In this document: piece after piece, positions 1-9,771 of the stretch
How the letters are laid out: each line of letters opens with the position of its first letter
How positions within the stretch are numbered: position 1 is the stretch's first letter
DNA from: Paenibacillus dakarensis
Lineage (GTDB): Bacteria > Bacillota > Bacilli > Paenibacillales > Paenibacillaceae
Assembly (NCBI RefSeq): GCF_001373415.1
Contig: NZ_CDSE01000086.1
Coordinates: 1-64,000 of the forward strand
Direction of reading: 5' to 3'
DNA: 64,000 bases
Program-made: the position numbers and the translations under genes
The notes under the pieces: model-generated
Database searches by the model: none
What the model was told of the DNA's origin: nothing
Seen by the model: only the letters and a program-made list of their open reading frames with translations

Positions 1-1
1 T

Positions 2-973
2 CGGCGGGGGCTGCCAAAAACGTTTGCTGCGGCTATTGCAGTCATCCTGTTTTTGCTCATTATTACAGGAATATTATTCGGCGCTGGGGCGCTAATTGTG
101 ACGCAATTCCTGCACCTGCAGGATAACCTTCCACACTACACACGTACTCTCCAAGAGCAGTTTGTGTCTCTCACAACCTATTTGCAGACAAAGCTAGATG
201 CGCTTCCACCAGATATGACGCTCCGTTTGAATGATTACTTCCAAGAGATAACGAACTTCGCTCAAGCAGCGCTCGAAGGATTGCTTCATTACATCATTGG
301 GTTTATGGGTTCATTTACTACCTTTATAACAAACTTCGGTATTGCCATTATTCTTGCCTTTTTCCTCAGTTCAGAAATAGGCAATTGGCGTAAAATCGCC
401 AGAGAGAAGACACCTAAAACGATAAAGGAAGCCTTCTCCTTCTTAAGAAACCATGTATTTAAAGCGATTGGTTCATATTTAAAAGCCCAATTAAAGCTTG
501 TTACCATAACATTTGTTCTTGTATACATAGGATTGCTTATTCTTGGAACAGGAAATTCCTTCACTCTGGCACTCATCAGTGCAGTATTTGATATTCTGCC
601 GCTTCTGGGCGTTCCCGTAATCTTTATACCGTGGATTATTTATCTCTTTTTCATCGGCAATGCGAGCCTGGCAGTCGGTTTAATACTCCTGCTAGCTGTT
701 GTCATGGTAACCCGTCAGCTGCTTGAGCCTAAAATCACTGGGGAATCCATAGGTGTTTCTTCGGCTTACCTGATGCTGTCATTCATGATCATCTCCATCT
801 CCATTTTCGGGATGGCCGGACTGATTTTATCTCCGATTCTCCTGATTTTGCTCAAAGAGCTTTTGCAGCAAGGATATCTTCAAAAATGGATCAGGCTGCC
901 CAAAGAGGAGTTTGAAGTGTCACCTTTTACGATGGATAAACAGCCGGGTCAGCCTTCAGCGGATTCAGAATAA
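2..973 (+). CDS. ytvI: Sporulation membrane protein YtvI, AI-2E transporter family (5' end outside window)
   Basis: The reading frame is open from the window edge, so the N-terminus is missing; the first Leu/Ile-rich residues already form a membrane helix. About 320 residues are visible, with several hydrophobic helices: one at the start, a pair in the middle (IIGFMGSFTTFITNFG then ILAFFLSS) and a cluster of four to five in the C-terminal half around the family-typical DILPLLGVPVIFIPW segment. This is the AI-2E/PerM/YtvI membrane family; YtvI is the sporulation-associated member in Firmicutes. The exact transported substrate is not known. The gene runs towards the convergent pbp gene and their 3' ends overlap by 25 bp. 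YtvI rather than a general AI-2E member is a judgement from sequence style; a second AI-2E protein lies near 13.2 kb. Confidence 0.8.
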   Translation, partial: RRGLPKTFAAAIAVILFLLIITGILFGAGALIVTQFLHLQDNLPHYTRTLQEQFVSLTTYLQTKLDALPPDMTLRLNDYFQEITNFAQAALEGLLHYIIGFMGSFTTFITNFGIAIILAFFLSSEIGNWRKIAREKTPKTIKEAFSFLRNHVFKAIGSYLKAQLKLVTITFVLVYIGLLILGTGNSFTLALISAVFDILPLLGVPVIFIPWIIYLFFIGNASLAVGLILLLAVVMVTRQLLEPKITGESIGVSSAYLMLSFMIISISIFGMAGLILSPILLILLKELLQQGYLQKWIRLPKEEFEVSPFTMDKQPGQPSADSE

Positions 974-2733
974 GCCAGAAAATCCATGACTTGACCAAAT
1001 AGCTGAGTCGCTTGGTGCCGGCTTCTTGGGTTCATATTCTCAACAAGCACTGATACCGCATAACGGGGTTTTGATACAGGGCCGTATCCTATGAACCATT
1101 GATTGGTTCTCGGGCGGCCCTTCACTATGGTCTCTGCAGTTCCTGATTTCCCTGCCACTTGCCAAACGGTATGCTTAAGTGATCTGCCGGTCCCCTGCTG
1201 AACTACGTCCTCCATCCAGGCAAGGAGCTTTCGCGCGCTCTCCTTGGATATTCCTCCTTCGCTCGTTAAACCTCGTAAAGGATGAAAGCTCTTCAAAATT
1301 TGACCATTGGCATAAGAAACATGACGCACAATTCTTGGCCGGGTTACCTCTCCCTTATGAAGCAGCGTTACTACTAAATTTGCGGCTTGAAGAGGTGTAA
1401 CTAAGGCATCCCGCTGTCCGATTGCAGTCTGTACCCTGAGCCCCGGATCCAATAAATCGGAAGAATCAGCGAATACCGTCCCGCTCTCTTCATGGTCAAA
1501 TGGTCTGAGTAAAGGAAATCCTAAAACATTTTGTGCCTGCCAGCCGATGTTCCGGCCTAAGCCGAGCTGCAGCGCTGCAGCTTGAAGCTGCCTTGAAGTT
1601 AATCGCTCGGCCAGTTCAGCAAACACCACATTACAAGATTCAGCAAATCCTTGATGCAGATTAATCGAACCATGTCCTCCTTCCTTCCAGCATGACAAGC
1701 CATACTTTCCATAACTCCCATCGCAATAAAAGGACTCCTTACTGGAGGTTAAGCCCATATCAAGTGCAGCGGCTGCTGTTACAATTTTAAAAATAGAGCC
1801 GGGTACTGCACCTTTAAGCGCTTTATTTCCCCATTCGCCCTGTTCAGGGTGGATTTTCTCCGGATTGTAAAAGGGACGTGAGACCATGGCAAGCACATCA
1901 CTGTTCTGTGCATCCAAAACTACAATAGCGCCTTCTTCCATATTGGCTTGCTCAGCGAGCTTCTCAATTCCTCTCTGAAGCTTTACATCCACCGTTGTTG
2001 TTATCTTCAATGGATAATATGGATTGGCTTCTGCCTTTACCATGGACTTCATATCATCATTCACTTGGTTCCTTCCATCCACAGGAAAATAAACCACAGT
2101 AGGCCCTGTGCCTTGGAGAAGCGCATCCAAAGTTCGTTCAAGTCCGCTCGTCCCCTTAACTCCCTCGTATTCCCGGAAGAACATATTCTCTTTTCGTTGT
2201 CCGGATATAAAACCAAGCCACTGCATCCCTGACTCTCTATATTCATATCTCTGTTCATAGGGAAGCACCTGAACTGCCGGATGGTTGATTTCCGTAATTG
2301 CTTCAATTTGTGCTGAATGGAGTGCAAGGGGGATGGATGTGCCTTTGGCATGCCATATCATTGGCTCTTTTAAATCAGACCATCTCTCTGCTAATTCAGT
2401 CTCCTCTATATCCAATATATGAGCAAGTTCCTGCAAAAAATCATCTGATATACCGTTCCTTCCTCCCTTGGGAGGAAACAGAACCGCCGTCCAGATCAGC
2501 TTCCCAGTCAGTGGTTGCCCGTTTCGATCCAGAAAATGCCCTCTTCCGCTATCTAAAATAATTCCGCGTTCGCGCTGTAACAACGAGGTTTCCAGCAATG
2601 TATGCCGACTTCCCGGAGGCTTTTGGTTTTTCATGACCAGTTGAATCCATGCTAATCGACAGACCAATATAAGGATCAGTGCAGCCAGTATTATCCACCC
2701 TATAAACATACGTTTTTGCCGGTTAGCCTGCAT
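949..2733 (-). CDS. Class B penicillin-binding protein (PbpI/YrrR-like D,D-transpeptidase)
   Basis: Cross-links peptidoglycan stem peptides at the outer face of the membrane. A short basic N-terminus is followed by one membrane helix (about residues 10-32), a non-catalytic dimerisation region, then a transpeptidase domain with all three motifs: S-I-F-K near residue 313 (acylated Ser), S-C-N near 366 and K-S-G-T near 530. There is no glycosyltransferase domain, which makes it class B. At 594 residues it matches the size of this class. In B. subtilis the class B enzyme PbpI (yrrR) lies close to yrrO, and here the gene follows the trhP2/yrrO homologue with a chemoreceptor between, so orthology to PbpI is plausible. 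A SpoVD/PBP2-type role cannot be excluded. Confidence 0.85.
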   Translation of the reverse strand: MQANRQKRMFIGWIILAALILILVCRLAWIQLVMKNQKPPGSRHTLLETSLLQRERGIILDSGRGHFLDRNGQPLTGKLIWTAVLFPPKGGRNGISDDFLQELAHILDIEETELAERWSDLKEPMIWHAKGTSIPLALHSAQIEAITEINHPAVQVLPYEQRYEYRESGMQWLGFISGQRKENMFFREYEGVKGTSGLERTLDALLQGTGPTVVYFPVDGRNQVNDDMKSMVKAEANPYYPLKITTTVDVKLQRGIEKLAEQANMEEGAIVVLDAQNSDVLAMVSRPFYNPEKIHPEQGEWGNKALKGAVPGSIFKIVTAAAALDMGLTSSKESFYCDGSYGKYGLSCWKEGGHGSINLHQGFAESCNVVFAELAERLTSRQLQAAALQLGLGRNIGWQAQNVLGFPLLRPFDHEESGTVFADSSDLLDPGLRVQTAIGQRDALVTPLQAANLVVTLLHKGEVTRPRIVRHVSYANGQILKSFHPLRGLTSEGGISKESARKLLAWMEDVVQQGTGRSLKHTVWQVAGKSGTAETIVKGRPRTNQWFIGYGPVSKPRYAVSVLVENMNPRSRHQATQLFGQVMDFLAYSESAEG

Positions 2734-2815
2734 TGTGAAGCCTCCTTCTCACACTCTTTCTTATAAATTATTCCCTCCATTCTTTTCTACAATCGTGTTC
2801 ATCTTATCTGTAAAT

Positions 2816-2858
2816 AAAAAAAAGAGCCGTCCCGCAAGATAATAAATCTTTGGGGACG
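2816..2858 (-). terminator. Rho-independent terminator of the chemoreceptor gene
   Basis: Read on the minus strand, CGTCCC pairs with GGGACG and the stem continues through CAAAGAT/ATCTTG, followed a few bases later by eight T. It lies just after the stop codon of the chemoreceptor gene. Confidence 0.75.
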
Positions 2859-2873
2859 TCCCTTTTAGGATGC

Positions 2874-5045
2874 TTACAAAGTGAATCGAGAAAGCGTTGC
2901 TTTCAATTCATTGGATACATTTTCAAGCTTGCTCGACAAGTTAACAAGCTGACTGCTTACGTTTTGCTGTTCATTACTCAAGGAAGCAACCTCTTCCGAT
3001 GTAGCAGAAGATTCCTCAGCTACTGCGCTAACGTTACCCATCGCTTCAGACAGGACATTTTGAGATTGATTCAACCCCTGAATCGAATGGGTAACCGAGT
3101 CAAGCTTTTGAATAAACTCACCCATCTCCTTCTGGACTGAATCAAAAATATCATTCGTTTCCTTCACCGATTCCATTTGAGCTTTGAACAACGGATTAGC
3201 ATCGACCAAAACACGGACCGTTTCGTTCATTTCGGTCATAATACGGTCTGTAATCTGACTAACCATATCGATCGATTGACGGGATTGATCGGCCAATTGG
3301 CGAATTTCATCGGCAACTACCATAAATCCGCGTCCTGCTGCCCCTGCACGAGCAGCTTCAATTGTTGCATTCAAAGATAGAATATTTGTCTGTTTCGTAA
3401 TATTCTGCAGTACATCCAGCACTTTTACTACGGAAGAAGTTGTTTCCTTTAATCCATCCACTTTTTTCATCATGGAACGAGTCATATCTTCCGTCTGATG
3501 CGTTTTGTCCAGCAGATCGCTCAGATACTTTGTACCCTGTTCGCTTGAGCTTTCAACATGGCGGGCTGATTTACCCATCTCATCATTTGCCTTAACGACG
3601 ATCTGCATCTGTTTTGAAATATTTCCTGTAAGATCACTGCCACGCTCAGCTTCCATCGCCAGGCTGCTTGCTCCATTAGCAATTTCTTCAGTCGCCACAG
3701 CAATTTCTTTCGCAGATAAAGCCGTCTTCTTGGAAGCATCGCTTAACTCTGCTGCAGTGTTTAATACTTCCTGAGCCGTATTGTTCGTCTGCTGAACCAG
3801 CTCCGTAATTTGTCCCATCATTTCATTAAAGCTTACTGATAACTGACCGATTTCATCCTTGGAATGATGAGAAGTGCGCACATTCAGATTTCCCTTGGCT
3901 CCTTCTTTCATAAGCAGGTTCAGTTTTCCGAGCGGACGGGCGATCATTCGCACCATCCAGATACCGATCAAGATCGCCACCACCGAATCGGCAATCGCCG
4001 CCCACAAGGTGATCGTTAGAATGCCTCCCGCGTCCTTGGTCAGCTCCTCCGTCTGGATGGTGCCAACCAATCTCCAATCATTAATAGATTGTGTGTTGTA
4101 TACCGCGAGTATGTCTTTTCCGCGCGCATCTTTAGCTGGAAAGCTTCGGGTCTTGCTATCCTCTGCCTCGCTCTTCATAAATGTCATGTCTGACTCTTTG
4201 CTAACCAAGGCTTCATTATTAGCAGCTACAATTGCTCCTTCCTTGGTGATCAACTGAAGCTGCCCATCCTGACCCAAATTTATATTTCGTAAATGTGTAT
4301 TGATGACTGAAGCATTAAGCTCAAGCACAAAGGTATACGAGTCATTCAAATTGTTCATTGAACTCATCGTACGGCCAATCGTGAAATAGGTTGATGCTCC
4401 ATCAGTTTGTGTCGGTACCCAGACTGGCTTACCGCCTTTTTTAATACTGCTTAACCATGACTGAGAGAGTATTGATTCTAGATCCATCGACGAGTTGCCT
4501 GCTAGAATGATCTTATTCTTCTTAGGCGGAAGTATGTAAATCGCTTTTATATTCCCATCCGCTGTAATATGGCCTGTTAGCTTGTCACGGAGATCTTTTT
4601 CTGTTGCAAATCGTTCATAATCGCCAAGATTCGATTGTGTATATTGAGTTAACAGCTTCTGCAATTCTTTATCGTAAAAAATCTGTCTGCCCATTGCCTC
4701 ATACTTCTCCAAAATAATATCTATTTTCTCAGAAGTTTGAATAATGGTCTGCTGATTGGCATTGGCCGCAATATCCTTAATCGTGTCTTTTGCCTTGCTA
4801 TACGACATTAATCCTAAAATAAGAACAAATGTTACCAAGGCTGTAAAAAAGATTAGAAATAACCGCATTCCTACCGACTTTGCCGGGTTAATCCCCATCC
4901 GCTTAACGGATTCGATCCATTCAGCCCCCTTAGATACGCCGCTGTGCTCCCTCTTTGCCTCAGAAGTGATAACCTTCTTTTCTTTATTCTTATGATCTTT
5001 CATTCTCTTCTCTTTCTTAGGCCTTCTATCTTTACTCTCACTCAT
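2874..5045 (-). CDS. Methyl-accepting chemotaxis protein (dCache-type sensor)
   Basis: Transmembrane chemoreceptor that would signal to CheA/CheW. The order is: an unusually long, Lys/Glu-rich cytoplasmic N-terminus (about residues 1-58), a first membrane helix (about 60-83), an extracytoplasmic sensor domain of about 270 residues resembling dCache/PAS-like domains, a second membrane helix (about 350-372), HAMP, then a long helical signalling domain. The signalling tip contains the conserved segment [20 protein letters not shown], diagnostic for the family. The ligand cannot be read from the sequence. It is a single-gene unit with its own terminator; no che genes are nearby. The ATG at 5045 follows a GGTGGGTGA ribosome site. 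Confidence 0.93.
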   Translation of the reverse strand: MSESKDRRPKKEKRMKDHKNKEKKVITSEAKREHSGVSKGAEWIESVKRMGINPAKSVGMRLFLIFFTALVTFVLILGLMSYSKAKDTIKDIAANANQQTIIQTSEKIDIILEKYEAMGRQIFYDKELQKLLTQYTQSNLGDYERFATEKDLRDKLTGHITADGNIKAIYILPPKKNKIILAGNSSMDLESILSQSWLSSIKKGGKPVWVPTQTDGASTYFTIGRTMSSMNNLNDSYTFVLELNASVINTHLRNINLGQDGQLQLITKEGAIVAANNEALVSKESDMTFMKSEAEDSKTRSFPAKDARGKDILAVYNTQSINDWRLVGTIQTEELTKDAGGILTITLWAAIADSVVAILIGIWMVRMIARPLGKLNLLMKEGAKGNLNVRTSHHSKDEIGQLSVSFNEMMGQITELVQQTNNTAQEVLNTAAELSDASKKTALSAKEIAVATEEIANGASSLAMEAERGSDLTGNISKQMQIVVKANDEMGKSARHVESSSEQGTKYLSDLLDKTHQTEDMTRSMMKKVDGLKETTSSVVKVLDVLQNITKQTNILSLNATIEAARAGAAGRGFMVVADEIRQLADQSRQSIDMVSQITDRIMTEMNETVRVLVDANPLFKAQMESVKETNDIFDSVQKEMGEFIQKLDSVTHSIQGLNQSQNVLSEAMGNVSAVAEESSATSEEVASLSNEQQNVSSQLVNLSSKLENVSNELKATLSRFTL

Positions 5046-5163
5046 CGCTGTTCACCCACCAAAATCATAATTTAAACCCCTTTTAATTTATTTCGGCATT
5101 TGTCTTTAATTTCCTTTGGCTTTTCCCAAAAAAATAATACGAATGACCTAGTTTCATTATCAT

Positions 5164-5202
5164 AAAAAAAGGAACCCATCCCCTACCGAGGGACTGGATT
5201 CC
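5164..5202 (-). terminator. Terminator after trhP2
   Basis: On the minus strand an imperfect GC-containing hairpin (arms GGAATCCAGTCCC and GGGATGGGTTCC) is followed by seven T. It closes the alaS-distal operon that ends with trhP2. Confidence 0.75.
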
Positions 5203-5250
5203 TGTTCTTACAAGGATTATATACCTAATTTCAATGGGTGAAGATACTTG

Positions 5251-6573
5251 TTATTTCCGTTTACGCATCATATCAAAATGTTTTACAGGCTGCTCCACCT
5301 TCATTCGAATGAGCTGAAGAGGGTGACGAGCAGCATCCAGCTCGTTCCCTTCTTCGTCCGTAATTGTACCGACCTTTTGCTTAAAGAATGTACCATCCGG
5401 ACCGAAGAATTCAATTTCCTGTCCGGGAACAAAATGATTCCGCTGCTGAATCAGCGCTGTCCCGGTAGCAGCATCATAATCCATAACCAAGCCGGCAAAG
5501 TCATATGGAACTGCCTTATCTTCCGGCTCATATATATGATCCTCTTGGTCGGGGGTATCATAAAAGAAGCCGGTGTTGAGAGGTCGATTGGCTGCCTTGT
5601 TAAGTTCTTCAATCCATTCTGGCTTAAGAACATAATTGTCAGGGTCAGCCATGTAGGAATCAATTGCCTGCCGATAAACATTGACCACCGTTGCGACGTA
5701 ATGAATGGATTTCATCCGTCCTTCAATTTTAAAACTGTCAATGCCCACCTCAATCAAATCAGGAATATGCTCAAGCATACACAAATCTTTAGACCCCATC
5801 GTAAAAGCATTATCATCAGGCTGGAATAATGGAATCTGTGTTACTCCAGGCTTGAATGGCGCTGGTGCTTCCGTATCTCTCTGTTCTTCGGATACCCACA
5901 TTCCTTCCCGTGCATCCTCAAACAAATCGTATTTCCAGCGGCAGGACTGACAGCAGCCGCCCCGGTTGGAGTCACGGTCTGTAAAGTGATTGGACAGCAC
6001 ACAACGTCCGGAAAATGAAGAACACATCGCGCCATGAATAAACGCTTCGATTTCAATATCTACATGATCTTTAATCTGTGCAATTTCTTCGAGACTCGTC
6101 TCACGGCCCAGTACAACCCGCGGCAGCCCTTCTTCCTTCCAGAACTTCACAGCCTGCCAATTCAGGGTCGATTGCTGTGTACTCAGATGAACTTCAAGTT
6201 CTGGAACAGCACGCTGAGCGACTTCGATAATCGCCGGGTCCGCTGCGATAATAGCCGCAATACCTGCGTCCCTCAGGCTTCGCAAATATTCTTCGATTCC
6301 CTCGATATCTTCATTATGAACATAGATATTTGTAGCAACAAACACCTTTGCACCATATTTTTTGGCGAATTCAACGCCTTCTTTCATCTCTTCAAAGCTG
6401 AAATTATCCGCGTTGGATCGAAGGCCATATTTTTGTCCGCCGATATAAACTGCATCTGCGCCATAATGAACTGCAAACTTTAATTTCTCCAGATTCCCTG
6501 CCGGTGCAAGCAGCTCCGGTTTATCCAAACGATAACGCTTGCCCTTATAAGTTGGCTGTACCATAGCTGCCAT
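5251..6573 (-). CDS. trhP2: U32 peptidase-family tRNA hydroxylation protein TrhP2 (YrrO)
   Basis: The U32 'peptidase' family includes TrhP/RlhA proteins needed for hydroxylation of uridine (ho5U34) in tRNA wobble positions or of rRNA cytidine; the two Bacillus members are YrrN and YrrO. The sequence begins with the family motif PELLAPAGNLEKLKFAVHYG, has ADAVYIGG soon after, and contains the U32 cysteine cluster (MCSSFSGRCVLS then GGCCQSCRW), expected to bind an Fe-S cluster or metal. At 440 residues it is the longer partner; a C-terminal beta domain follows the barrel. The gene lies 71 bp after trhP1 in the same direction, as in B. subtilis. The peptidase label is historical. Confidence 0.88.
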   Translation of the reverse strand: MAAMVQPTYKGKRYRLDKPELLAPAGNLEKLKFAVHYGADAVYIGGQKYGLRSNADNFSFEEMKEGVEFAKKYGAKVFVATNIYVHNEDIEGIEEYLRSLRDAGIAAIIAADPAIIEVAQRAVPELEVHLSTQQSTLNWQAVKFWKEEGLPRVVLGRETSLEEIAQIKDHVDIEIEAFIHGAMCSSFSGRCVLSNHFTDRDSNRGGCCQSCRWKYDLFEDAREGMWVSEEQRDTEAPAPFKPGVTQIPLFQPDDNAFTMGSKDLCMLEHIPDLIEVGIDSFKIEGRMKSIHYVATVVNVYRQAIDSYMADPDNYVLKPEWIEELNKAANRPLNTGFFYDTPDQEDHIYEPEDKAVPYDFAGLVMDYDAATGTALIQQRNHFVPGQEIEFFGPDGTFFKQKVGTITDEEGNELDAARHPLQLIRMKVEQPVKHFDMMRKRK

Positions 6574-6644
6574 CTTCTATTCACTCCTTGTTATTTACCA
6601 ACTGAACTTAAAAAGTTCATTTCATGAATTTTAATTTTTTAGTC

Positions 6645-7580
6645 TTAATATACTTGTTCTTTATAAAAGAACCCGAAGGAAAGCTCTCTTTCCGGATCTT
6701 GAAGTTTACGGATTTCATCCATCCACTCTTCGTGAAACACATAAGCATCCGGATCAGCAGCATACAGGTCAATTGCTTTGCGATAAGCACGGATGACTGC
6801 TCCGTTATACTGACGCGGCTTAAGCAGTGTTTCTACCTTAAAGGAATCTATACCTGCTTGCATTAACAGATGCAGATCTTCAATAATACAAATATCATCC
6901 GAGCTCATAATATGCGTACCGTTTATATCTTCGTAAATAGGATACTTTTCATCAGCACGCTCGGCTTCAATAAGAAAAAGCCCCCGATTCTTACCCAGGC
7001 TGCTGCCCTCAGGCACAGGCCGTCCCTGATGTTTCATATAGCTGTCAACCAGACGGCGTTTAGAATGATATATATTGGTCATACCATGAACCTGAACCTG
7101 TGCTTCTATCTCCAGATTCGGCTTCATCTCCGTAATTTCATCCATGTTCAGTTCCCGAGCCAGGATAACACGCGCTGCTCCCTTACGACCCCAGTAATTC
7201 GATGTAGAGTAGTTCGTTGATGTCATTTCGGCATTCCAATGAAGCTTAATCTTTGGAGCTAATGACTTTACGGCGTATAAGACAGAAGGGTCATTAAATT
7301 CTACTGCATCCACACCGATTTCGCCGAGCGCTTTTACATAATCCGTTAGCTCTTCAAGCAAATCATTCGTCATTAAATTGTTTAAGCTTACATAGATTTT
7401 ACCGCCCACACCATGTAACAGATCAGCCGCTTGTCGGATCTGATCCAGCGTCATGTTTCCCGGCAGTCTCATACCAAAGCGGTCATCTCCAACGAGGATG
7501 GCATCTGCGCCAGCTTTCATATATGCTTGTACATCCTCCAGATTTCCAGCTGGTGCAAGAAGCTCAGGTTTATTACCCAT
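6645..7580 (-). CDS. trhP1: U32 peptidase-family tRNA hydroxylation protein TrhP1 (YrrN)
   Basis: The shorter member of the U32 pair (311 residues) and probable partner of TrhP2 in prephenate-dependent ho5U34 formation in tRNA (family knowledge). It starts with MGNKPELLAPAGN, directly comparable to the start of TrhP2. It lacks the dense cysteine cluster seen in TrhP2, as expected for the YrrN branch. It lies 22 bp after mltG and before trhP2. In B. subtilis a methyltransferase gene, yrrM (trmR), lies between mltG and yrrN and acts in the same wobble-uridine pathway; it is absent from this place here. Confidence 0.86.
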   Translation of the reverse strand: MGNKPELLAPAGNLEDVQAYMKAGADAILVGDDRFGMRLPGNMTLDQIRQAADLLHGVGGKIYVSLNNLMTNDLLEELTDYVKALGEIGVDAVEFNDPSVLYAVKSLAPKIKLHWNAEMTSTNYSTSNYWGRKGAARVILARELNMDEITEMKPNLEIEAQVQVHGMTNIYHSKRRLVDSYMKHQGRPVPEGSSLGKNRGLFLIEAERADEKYPIYEDINGTHIMSSDDICIIEDLHLLMQAGIDSFKVETLLKPRQYNGAVIRAYRKAIDLYAADPDAYVFHEEWMDEIRKLQDPERELSFGFFYKEQVY

Positions 7581-7602
7581 TACATTTTCCCCCTAAATGC
7601 TA

Positions 7603-8640
7603 CTATTTCGCCATTTTCTTGCTTTTCTCAATATTCTCCAAGTGCTCTTTATAGGTCTTAGCAAACAGGTGCTCCTGAGTACCATCTTTCTTGGTTACAT
7701 AAAACAAATAATCGGATTTTTCAGGCTCAAGTGCAGCTTTTATTGAAGCAAGGCTCGGACTTGAGATCGGCCCTGGCGGGAGCCCCTTATTCCGGTATGT
7801 GTTATAAGGACTATCCACCTCTAGATCTTTATAGAGCAAACGCTCCTTAGGCTTGTCCAAAAGGTACTGAACCGTTGCATCGATTTCAAGCTTCATGTCC
7901 TTATCTAAGCGGTTGTAGATAACTCCAGCTACCAAGGCACGTTCCTTATCGACCACAACCTCACGCTCTACCAGCGAGGCAACCGTGAGCAGCTCGTGAA
8001 GCGTCAGACCCCGCTGTTCAAGGAGTTTTTCCCAATCAGGTATTTCTCCCAGTCTCTTCTCCATTTGACTTAGCATCACTTGGATCACATCTTGTTCAGT
8101 ACTGTCCTTTGGAAGTTCGTATGTCGCCGGGAATAGATAACCCTCCAGATGATGTCTCAATTCCTGATCCTTCGGAATTTCATTAATGATGGCCGCATTC
8201 CAGCCTGTAGATTCGTCTGCCAGCTTTACAAATTGTTTAGCATCCAGACCGCTCTCACCGGAGATTGTTTCTGACATTTGAAGAATCGTATAACCTTCCG
8301 GTATCGTAAAACGCATCATTTCCTCCGGTTTAACTTCCCCATTATTCAGCATGGATATTAGCTGATCATAGGTTACTCCCGGTTTGGCTTCATAAGTGCC
8401 AGCCATAAATCGGCTGCCTTCATTCTTCACTTTTAAGTAGCCTTTAAATAACAGGGCATTCTTAATAAGTCCCTTTTCTTCAAGCGTATCTGCAATTTGA
8501 ACCGTTCTCGTACCGGGTTCAATAGTAAACTCAACAGGCGTATCAGAGCTTGCAACAGGCTTCATTCCGTTCCAAGCATAAAATATTGCCCCGCCAGCGA
8601 TGAGGAGCAGCACCAATACCGCTATGGCCAGTTTTTTCAC
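7603..8640 (-). CDS. mltG: Endolytic murein transglycosylase MltG (YrrL)
   Basis: Membrane-anchored lytic transglycosylase that cuts nascent glycan strands and sets their length. An N-terminal membrane helix (about residues 4-24) is followed by a LysM-like segment and the YceG/MltG domain, with the catalytic Glu expected in LTVASLVERE and the conserved LPPGPISSPS motif near the C-terminus. Its 345 residues are normal for the family. It starts with GTG at 8640 after an AAGGAG site. It lies in the ireB-ruvX-yrzB-mltG-trhP cluster, the same order as in B. subtilis. Confidence 0.92.
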   Translation of the reverse strand: MKKLAIAVLVLLLIAGGAIFYAWNGMKPVASSDTPVEFTIEPGTRTVQIADTLEEKGLIKNALLFKGYLKVKNEGSRFMAGTYEAKPGVTYDQLISMLNNGEVKPEEMMRFTIPEGYTILQMSETISGESGLDAKQFVKLADESTGWNAAIINEIPKDQELRHHLEGYLFPATYELPKDSTEQDVIQVMLSQMEKRLGEIPDWEKLLEQRGLTLHELLTVASLVEREVVVDKERALVAGVIYNRLDKDMKLEIDATVQYLLDKPKERLLYKDLEVDSPYNTYRNKGLPPGPISSPSLASIKAALEPEKSDYLFYVTKKDGTQEHLFAKTYKEHLENIEKSKKMAK

Positions 8641-8719
8641 AAATTCAACTCCTTCACAACCAAAAAGGACGGACTAATCCGCCCTTTCCAGTTCTTCATA
8701 TAAACCCCTTGATGGATGG

Positions 8720-9031
8720 TTAGTATTCGTCCTCTTCCGGGAACGTAAGTTCATCGTAAAGCTCAGATATGTTCTCCCATTCATCATCATCGTCAATAGT
8801 CGCAAGCTCCAAGCTTCCATCTTCTGCTGTCACAATGCGAAGCACTTCATACTCTTCATGCTTTCGATCCGGCTGTACCAATATCGCATAGCCTTGACCA
8901 TTGACTTCAAATTCACCCGCAATATCGTAAACCGTATGATTTCCCTTGTCATCCTGAAGCTCTACACTTTCACCGAAAGCTTCTCTCAATACCCGGGTCC
9001 AAACTACTTCCTCAGCAGTGAAATCAGTCAT
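8720..9031 (-). CDS. DUF1292 family protein (second copy)
   Basis: Small acidic protein of 103 residues with the DUF1292 pattern: ESVELQDDKGNHTVYDIAGEF, then YAILVQPD and a C-terminal acidic tail. Its function is unknown. I chose the ATG at 9031 (MTDFTAEE), because GGGAG lies 8 bases upstream and the start overlaps the stop of the preceding gene (ATGACTGA), which suggests translational coupling. Upstream in-frame starts have poorly placed ribosome sites. It is a diverged paralogue of the neighbouring yrzB and follows it directly. Confidence 0.8.
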   Translation of the reverse strand: MTDFTAEEVVWTRVLREAFGESVELQDDKGNHTVYDIAGEFEVNGQGYAILVQPDRKHEEYEVLRIVTAEDGSLELATIDDDDEWENISELYDELTFPEEDEY

Positions 9032-9332
9032 TTTCATTACTCCCGTCAAGCTCATCTACGAGTGTATTGAATGTTTCCTCAACAATATTCCACTCTTCAT
9101 CATCTTCAATCATATACAGCTTCAAATCATCCCCATCTTCTTCAAAACGGAACGCATAGACCTCATCAGTCTCTTCATCCGCTGTTTCAACGGGTACGAC
9201 CATCATGTATTTTGCATCTGAGCCGTCAACCTCAAATTTCATGATAACTTCAAATTCCTCTTCGTTGCCTTCATCATCAGGAATATAAATAATTTCCGGT
9301 TCTTCTTCCATACCAATGTGTTCATTTGTCAT
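9024..9332 (-). CDS. yrzB: DUF1292 family protein YrzB
   Basis: Acidic protein of 102 residues with the DUF1292 core (IIYIPDDEGNEEEFEVIMKFE, then KYMMVVPVE). It lies 18 bp after ruvX, the position of yrzB in B. subtilis. GAGGTGATAACAG precedes the ATG. Its function is unknown; the cluster context (RuvX, IreB) is conserved in Firmicutes but does not reveal a role. Confidence 0.85.
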   Translation of the reverse strand: MTNEHIGMEEEPEIIYIPDDEGNEEEFEVIMKFEVDGSDAKYMMVVPVETADEETDEVYAFRFEEDGDDLKLYMIEDDEEWNIVEETFNTLVDELDGSNEND

Positions 9333-9350
9333 CTGTTATCACCCTCACCT

Positions 9351-9761
9351 TTACCTTTTAGAATCCAAGTAGTTTTGCAAAATCAAGCTTGCGGCCATTT
9401 TATCCACGACCTGCTTGCGCTTCTTTCGGCTGACATCGGCCTCCACCAGTGTCCGCTCAGCGGATACGGTAGACAGCCGTTCATCCCAAAGGTGAACGGG
9501 TAAGCACAGGGAGGCTCGCAATACCTCTGCGAATTCCATGCAGATTTCACCCCGGGGACCGATCGTGCCGTTCATATTCTTGGGCAGACCTACTACGATT
9601 TCACTAACCTCATGCTCTTTCACCAGGGCAGTGATCCGCTCCAATTCAATGCCCTCCCGGCGACGGTCGATAACTTCCAGCCCTTGAGCCGTCCATCCGA
9701 ACACATCGCTTAGAGCAACACCAATTCTGCGATCCCCGTAATCTAATCCCATGATCTTCAT
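9351..9761 (-). CDS. ruvX: Holliday junction resolvase-like nuclease RuvX/YqgF
   Basis: RNase H-fold protein of 136 residues of the YqgF family, linked to Holliday-junction resolution and, in E. coli, rRNA processing. The first strand shows MGLDYGDRRIGVALSD with the catalytic Asp; EIVVGLPKNMNG supplies the middle motif and HLWDERLSTVSAE the downstream acidic residues. It lies 10 bp after ireB and 18 bp before yrzB, clearly in one transcription unit. Confidence 0.93.
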   Translation of the reverse strand: MKIMGLDYGDRRIGVALSDVFGWTAQGLEVIDRRREGIELERITALVKEHEVSEIVVGLPKNMNGTIGPRGEICMEFAEVLRASLCLPVHLWDERLSTVSAERTLVEADVSRKKRKQVVDKMAASLILQNYLDSKR

Positions 9762-9771
9762 CCTTGCACTC

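Noticed and set aside
5090..5118. Sigma-D-like GCCGAAAT upstream of the chemoreceptor
   Set aside because: The -10 fits the flagellar sigma factor, but no TAAA-type -35 is present at 14-16 bp.
5248..5829. 193-codon plus-strand frame
   Set aside because: Lies wholly antisense to trhP2, with no ribosome site and a protein of no recognisable character.
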